Assembly (NCBI GenBank): GCA_963753225.1
Contig: CAVWBQ010000010.1
Location: 62,001-126,000 of the forward strand
Source of the DNA: Palsa-504 sp963753225
GTDB lineage: Bacteria > Actinomycetota > Actinomycetes > Streptosporangiales > Streptosporangiaceae
Reading direction: 5' to 3'
DNA: 64,000 bases
Below the pieces are notes generated by a model that saw only the letters and a program-made list of their open reading frames with translations, was not told the DNA's origin and did not search any database. Positions 60,156 to 64,000 of this stretch are shown here, piece by piece. Position 1 is the first letter of the stretch; every line of letters starts with the position of its first letter. The translations under genes and the position numbers were made by a program.

Positions 60156-61745
60156 CTATCCGGCGGTGATCTGCTTACGGCCGCCGCCGACCAGGCCGGT
60201 GCGCAGGCTGGGGGCCGGAATGGCCGCCGGACCAGTGCGCGCCGGGGACGATCCGGCACTCGTGAGACGCAGGGCCAGCGCCGGGCACATGTGCACCGCC
60301 TGCTGCGCGTCCTTCTCCAGCCAGGCAGGCACCGGGATGTTGAGGATGACCGGGAAACCCTGTGAGTCCACGTGGATGATCTCAGGCACCAGGTGCGCGC
60401 AGAGGCCGTGCCCGTGGCAGCGGGTCCAGTCCACCTCGAGGCGCTGCTGCTCTTGCTGCTCCGGGCCGCCGGGCAGCGGCAGCACGCCGCGGACCGGGCG
60501 GCCGCAAGAGGAGTGGAAGACGTGTGCCGCGAGGTCCTCGGTGAACACGTCGAGCGCCGAGAGCACGAACCTGGTCACGCCGTCCGGGTGAGAACAGGCG
60601 CCGCGGCCGGCCACCCCCGCGGCGGACCGCCTGGCCAGGTCGAGCGCCTCGATACCGCCCGATCCGTCGATCAGCGCCGCCAGCGCCCGGGCGATGGAAG
60701 GCAGGCCGAGCTTGCACGGCCCGCACTGGCCCGCGGACTCTCCGGCCAGGTAGCTGGCGATCCGTGACACCTCGCCCAGCGGGCAGGTCCCATCACCCAG
60801 CGGGAGCACGATTCCCGAGCCGAGCGTGCCACCGACGGCGGCCAGGCCTTCACGGGAGACCGGCACTACGTACGCCGTGCCGGCCGGCAGCCACATGCCG
60901 TGGTAGCCACCGACTAGGACGCCGTCGCCCGCCGGGGCTTGGCAGATGTCCAGGACCGCCGCCAGCGGAACACCGGTGGGCACTTCGACCACGGCCGGGT
61001 GGACGGCGGAGCCGCCTACGCTGAGCAGGACGGTGCCGGGCTCTTCCGGCATGCCGACCGCCGCGAAACGCTCGGGCCCGAGCAAGGCGAGCACCGCCAA
61101 CTGGGCGAACGTCGACGCGTTGGACAGCAGGGTAGGCAGGTCCGCGACGCCGAAATCGCTGGCCAGGACCTTGCGTCCCGGAGGTACCGGCCGCTTGCCG
61201 TTGATGCCGCGGACCAGCGCGCCGGATTCTCCCGAGATGAACCGGTCGGGCATCTGGACCACGCGAGCTATCTTGCGCAGGCCGGGTTCGGCGGCGATGG
61301 CCGCTTCCATCGACCTGTTCGCTAGCTCGTTACCCGCGACTCCGATCACGATCTCCTCGGCACCGATGGCCTCGGCCACCAGCGCGGCACCGCTGAGGAT
61401 GAGGTAGGGCGAGCGGATCATGAGCATCTTGTCCTTCGCGCTGCCCGGCTCGCCCTCGGTGGCGTTGACGACCACGACGGGTGCGCAGTCGTGCGCCTCC
61501 GCGTTCTTCACGACCGCGCTGAGCTTGCGCGTGAAGGGGAAGGCCGCACCACCCTGACCGCGCAGGTCGACCTGCTCAGTCATGGAGATCAGTTCCTCGG
61601 CGGTGAGCCGGGGCAGCGGACCGAAGATGTCGCGGTGCGCTTCCAGGTCGAGCCGGGGCATCCGGTCGAGGCCGGCCGTCAGCCTGGCGGCTCCGATCCT
61701 CATGATCGTCGGCGCGTCAAGACCCCTGATCGGGCTCATTGCCAC
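60156..61745 (-). CDS. NuoF-like flavoprotein fused to a C-terminal ferredoxin
   Basis: A 529-residue protein. Residues about 30-370 follow the NADH:quinone oxidoreductase 51-kDa (NuoF) plan: glycine loop QVDLRGQGGAAFPFTRKLSA for FMN/NADH, VVVNATEGEPGSAKDKML, RFISGESGALVRGINGKRPV and an SLBB segment (VLLSVGGSAVHPAVVEVPTG). The Fe-S part has ESAGQCGPCKLG and RGACSHPDG: the first ligand of the usual C-x2-C-x2-C is Ala here. After a linker, a small ferredoxin with TRCHGHGLCAHLVPE and MCPALAL gives three cysteines, as in 3Fe-4S types. The GTG is chosen because GGAGG is 6 bp upstream. The stop and start overlaps with the membrane gene indicate a two-protein complex moving electrons from NAD(P)H. 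Confidence 0.85.
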   Translation of the reverse strand: MAMSPIRGLDAPTIMRIGAARLTAGLDRMPRLDLEAHRDIFGPLPRLTAEELISMTEQVDLRGQGGAAFPFTRKLSAVVKNAEAHDCAPVVVVNATEGEPGSAKDKMLMIRSPYLILSGAALVAEAIGAEEIVIGVAGNELANRSMEAAIAAEPGLRKIARVVQMPDRFISGESGALVRGINGKRPVPPGRKVLASDFGVADLPTLLSNASTFAQLAVLALLGPERFAAVGMPEEPGTVLLSVGGSAVHPAVVEVPTGVPLAAVLDICQAPAGDGVLVGGYHGMWLPAGTAYVVPVSREGLAAVGGTLGSGIVLPLGDGTCPLGEVSRIASYLAGESAGQCGPCKLGLPSIARALAALIDGSGGIEALDLARRSAAGVAGRGACSHPDGVTRFVLSALDVFTEDLAAHVFHSSCGRPVRGVLPLPGGPEQQEQQRLEVDWTRCHGHGLCAHLVPEIIHVDSQGFPVILNIPVPAWLEKDAQQAVHMCPALALRLTSAGSSPARTGPAAIPAPSLRTGLVGGGRKQITAG

Positions 61746-63736
61746 TCGTTACCTCCGGTCGGCCCCGGCATGTCGCGATATCTCGGGTCAGTAGGCCTGG
61801 CCCGGTGTGACCCGCGGCGCGCGGCGCGCGGCGGCGGGCCGGTGCGCGGGCCGCTGGCCGGCAACGGCTGATCGGTGCGGGGTATGGCCTCCCCTGGGCG
61901 CGGCATCGGACCGGTGCCTGGCCGCGGCACCGGACCGGTAGCGGGATGCGGCGGCATCCCCCCGGTGTCCGGCCGGCCCATTGGCCCGGCATCCGGGCGG
62001 CCGTCGAACCGGGGCATCGGACCCGTGGCCGTACGCGGTATCGGACCCGTGCCGTGGCGCGGCGCCGGTCCTGGACCGGGGCGCGGCAAGGGACCGGGGT
62101 CGGGGCGGGATACCGGGCCCGTGCCGGAGCGAGGCATAGGGCCCGTGCCGGGGCGCGGCGCCGGGCCGGTGCCCAGGCGGGGCATGGGACCCGAGTCGGC
62201 CCGGGGCATGGGACCCGTGGCCGTACGCGGTATCGGACCCGTGCCGGGGCGCGGCGCCGGCCCCCGACCGGGCCGGGGCAGCGGGCCGGTATCCAAGCGG
62301 GGCATCGGGCCCGTACCGGGCTGAGCCATCGAATCGGTCCTGAGCTGGGGAAACGGCCCAGAATTCCGGTCGCCCGGGCGGGGCGGCGCAGGCAGGGCGG
62401 CCCGGGGATGCGCGGGCTCAGGCACGCCGGGCCTGGTGCCTCGCGGTCCGGCACCGGGATGGTCCGGGTAGCCCACGGGATACGGCGGCGCGGGCTGCGG
62501 GCCGCGGTCCTGCGGTCCGTACGGATAGGAGGACAGCTCGTCCTGGGGTATCTCGCCGTGTCCCCTCGGCGCGCCGGCGAACCGAGGCGGTCCGTCGTAC
62601 CCGGGTTCGTAGAGCGGTTGCCGGGCGGGACCCGCCAGCGCCGGGCGCGCCTGGTCCGCGGACACGTAGGGACGGGCCCGCATTCCGGCCGGGCCACCGT
62701 CGCCGTACGGCGGCGCGCCAAGCGGCGTGAAGCCGAGGTCGTGGTAGGCGTCGGCGGACGGCCCGGCGTAGGCCGGGGCGGGACCCAGGGCCGGTAGCGG
62801 GCCGGAGGCCGGGGCGGGACCCAGGGCCGGCAGCGGACCGGAGGCCGGTGACCGGCCCGGCACGGGCAGCGCGGCCCACGAGTCCGTGGTGCCCTGGCCG
62901 GCCAGGCCAGCCGGCAGTACCTGCACGGTACTGCCGATGGTGCTGCCCAGCCGGGCCTGCGCCAGGCCCAGAGCCGCGGAGCGCAGCGGCGACGAGCCAG
63001 CGGGCCTGGCCCGGTCGGCGCTGGGAGACGACGGCAGGCTTTCCCTCGGCCGCAGCGAGATGGCCAGGAACCTGACCGCGAGGCCGAGAGCAGTTACCGC
63101 GATCGCGAACCCGTAGCTCCAGTCGACGTACGGCTTGGCCGCCCGGCCGCCGAGCAGGCCGTGCAGGACCCCGAACACGAACGCGACGTAGGAGGCGTAG
63201 TGGATGGCCCGCCAGCGCCAGGCTTTTCCGTGTTCGGTGAACCGCTTGCGCAAGATGCTCGTTACCACGAGCAGGACGATGAGATCGGAGGCGATCGTAC
63301 CGAGCCCGATGTAGAAGGTCCGGTACGGCGACAGAAAGGGGACGACCGCGTCGATGACGTGCGACCGCTGGGCCAGGATCTCGGTGACGATGTGAATGAT
63401 CAGGAACGCCAGCGTGCCGAAGGAAAAGGCCCGGTGTACGGCCTGAGCCATCACCCGGTGCCCGGGTGTCATGACGATGCGGTCCGTGGCCACCAGTCCC
63501 AGCAGCACCGAACCTGTCAGGCCGACGAGCGCGAGCACCCCGGCGTAGTACAGCATGAACCGCTGTGTAGCTGCGTCAATGTCACGGCCGGCCTTGGTCA
63601 GGACCAGCACGGCTATCAGGACGACGATGGCGGTGATCAAGGTGGTCATGATCTTCGGCATGTGGTCGCCAGCCGCTCCCTGTGCCCCCGAATGCACACC
63701 CTGACGACCGCGTGAACGGCCGACGGTCGTTGGCAC
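61736..63736 (-). CDS. ferric-reductase-like heme membrane protein with repeat tail
   Basis: A 666-residue protein. Residues 29-245 hold about six membrane helices with the pattern of ferric reductase/cytochrome b-type transmembrane domains: FMLYYAGVLALVGLTGSVLL, H-bearing HRVMAQAVHRAFSFGTLAFL, IIHIVTEILAQRS, WRWRAIHYASYVAFVFGVLH and CRR-like turns. The histidines could bind two hemes. From residue about 260 to the end is a Pro/Gly/Ala-rich tail, and from about 470 it is made of 8-residue repeats of the GTGPMPRP type, with a longer block duplicated (61900-62330). The GTG start is chosen since GAGGAGG lies 6-7 bp before it. It passes electrons from or to the NuoF-like partner. Confidence 0.82.
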   Translation of the reverse strand: MPTTVGRSRGRQGVHSGAQGAAGDHMPKIMTTLITAIVVLIAVLVLTKAGRDIDAATQRFMLYYAGVLALVGLTGSVLLGLVATDRIVMTPGHRVMAQAVHRAFSFGTLAFLIIHIVTEILAQRSHVIDAVVPFLSPYRTFYIGLGTIASDLIVLLVVTSILRKRFTEHGKAWRWRAIHYASYVAFVFGVLHGLLGGRAAKPYVDWSYGFAIAVTALGLAVRFLAISLRPRESLPSSPSADRARPAGSSPLRSAALGLAQARLGSTIGSTVQVLPAGLAGQGTTDSWAALPVPGRSPASGPLPALGPAPASGPLPALGPAPAYAGPSADAYHDLGFTPLGAPPYGDGGPAGMRARPYVSADQARPALAGPARQPLYEPGYDGPPRFAGAPRGHGEIPQDELSSYPYGPQDRGPQPAPPYPVGYPDHPGAGPRGTRPGVPEPAHPRAALPAPPRPGDRNSGPFPQLRTDSMAQPGTGPMPRLDTGPLPRPGRGPAPRPGTGPIPRTATGPMPRADSGPMPRLGTGPAPRPGTGPMPRSGTGPVSRPDPGPLPRPGPGPAPRHGTGPIPRTATGPMPRFDGRPDAGPMGRPDTGGMPPHPATGPVPRPGTGPMPRPGEAIPRTDQPLPASGPRTGPPPRAARRGSHRARPTDPRYRDMPGPTGGNEWQ

Positions 63737-64000
63737 GCGTAACCTCCTCAGGATCGTGATAGACGAGAGAAGACCTATTGCGACGCCCAGAACGCTGACT
63801 GTTGTCCCTAGTCCGGTAGCTTGTGGCCCAGCGACTATATCAGCGTCAATAACGCTTCGGCGGCGAAATGGTATCTGCACGATTTCGGGCGGGGTGAGAC
63901 GAGCGCGAAGCTGACCTGGACGGGCCGGACCGCGAGCACGCGGCACCAGAAGCCGACCGCCGCCACATGGCTAGCAGCTGGTTCCGGGGTCCGCGTCGCC
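63737..64000. other. upstream region of the redox operon
   Basis: No supported gene. The stretch should hold the promoter of the two-gene redox operon reading leftward. No clear motif seen. It runs into the window edge. Confidence 0.4.

Noticed and set aside
61875..62797. Plus-strand frames opposite the Pro/Gly tail (GIGPVPGRG type)
   Set aside because: They only mirror the repeats of the minus-strand membrane protein, whose helices and ribosome site are convincing.

Overview
The window is high-GC DNA (GTG starts are common, codon position 3 is strongly G/C, many genes overlap by ATGA or GTGA) from a filamentous actinomycete. Diagnostic genes are bldC beside a branched-chain amino acid dehydrogenase, wblA beside two ArsA-type ATPases and a class A penicillin-binding protein, a DUF3073 protein beside purF, and many PadR, ECF-sigma and DUF6247-type genes. 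The style fits Streptosporangiales or a related order better than Streptomyces, but genus cannot be fixed from the sequence alone. Comparisons with S. coelicolor gene order below are from memory and unverified.

Layout. (a) 1-21 kb is accessory and decaying. It holds a PadR operon flanked by copies of a 33-bp element, an intact tyrosine integrase facing the 3' end of tRNA-Phe, a split Glu-Asp-Phe tRNA cluster with a MarR pseudogene between Glu and Asp, a frameshifted MFS transporter, a glutaryl-CoA-dehydrogenase-like gene, and tRNA-Lys. Behind tRNA-Lys lies an apparent pair of tandem integration scars. The first copy is the real tRNA 3' end followed by an integrase stub. The second, 6.1 kb on, is a copy of the tRNA 3' end split by a truncated ISAs1-type transposase and followed by a second, homologous integrase stub. 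Between them sit an ECF sigma/anti-sigma-like pair with a recognisable self-type promoter, a Ser/Thr kinase fused to an extracellular CAP domain, and a DUF6247 gene followed by a broken mosaic gene. From 14.8 to 21 kb there are gene fragments (GntR, aminoglycoside-phosphotransferase-like), a membrane protein with a perfect 26-bp palindrome upstream, a truncated SPFH gene with a small ribbon-helix-helix gene, a 19-bp tandem repeat, a nucleotidyl-cyclase-like gene and a 1.2-kb gene-poor stretch with an orphan LacI-type palindrome.

(b) 21-51.6 kb is conserved core. bldC, a shortened neighbour, valine/leucine dehydrogenase and DUF3073 lead into the purine genes purF, an SCP2-like gene, purL, purQ, an anti-sigma-type ATPase and purS. 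A branched-chain 2-oxoacid dehydrogenase operon (E1a, E1b, E2), a Dabb protein and a large acyl-CoA dehydrogenase follow. Together with the dehydrogenase at 23 kb they make a plausible route from branched-chain amino acids to acyl-CoA. Next come an NlpC/P60 hydrolase divergent from a Crp-type regulator, then MBL, NUDIX, RidA, DUF4177 and SPFH genes, the ArsA pair, wblA, a penicillin-binding protein, an aldo/keto reductase, YqeY and a metallophosphoesterase.

(c) 51.7-64 kb is mixed: tRNA-Pro(CGG), YciI, a VIT1/CCC1-type transporter, a methyltransferase, a beta-carbonic anhydrase/alpha-beta hydrolase pair divergent from a TetR gene with a double operator, an EEP hydrolase, a tyrosine phosphatase overlapping a CdiA-type tRNase-like toxin and its candidate immunity gene, and a two-gene redox module (a heme-binding membrane protein with a long Pro/Gly repeat tail, and a NuoF-like flavoprotein fused to a ferredoxin).

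Genome-wide habits worth noting: tandem duplications with a 15-bp period inside several unrelated genes, and long perfect hairpins (16-23 bp stems) at gene ends.
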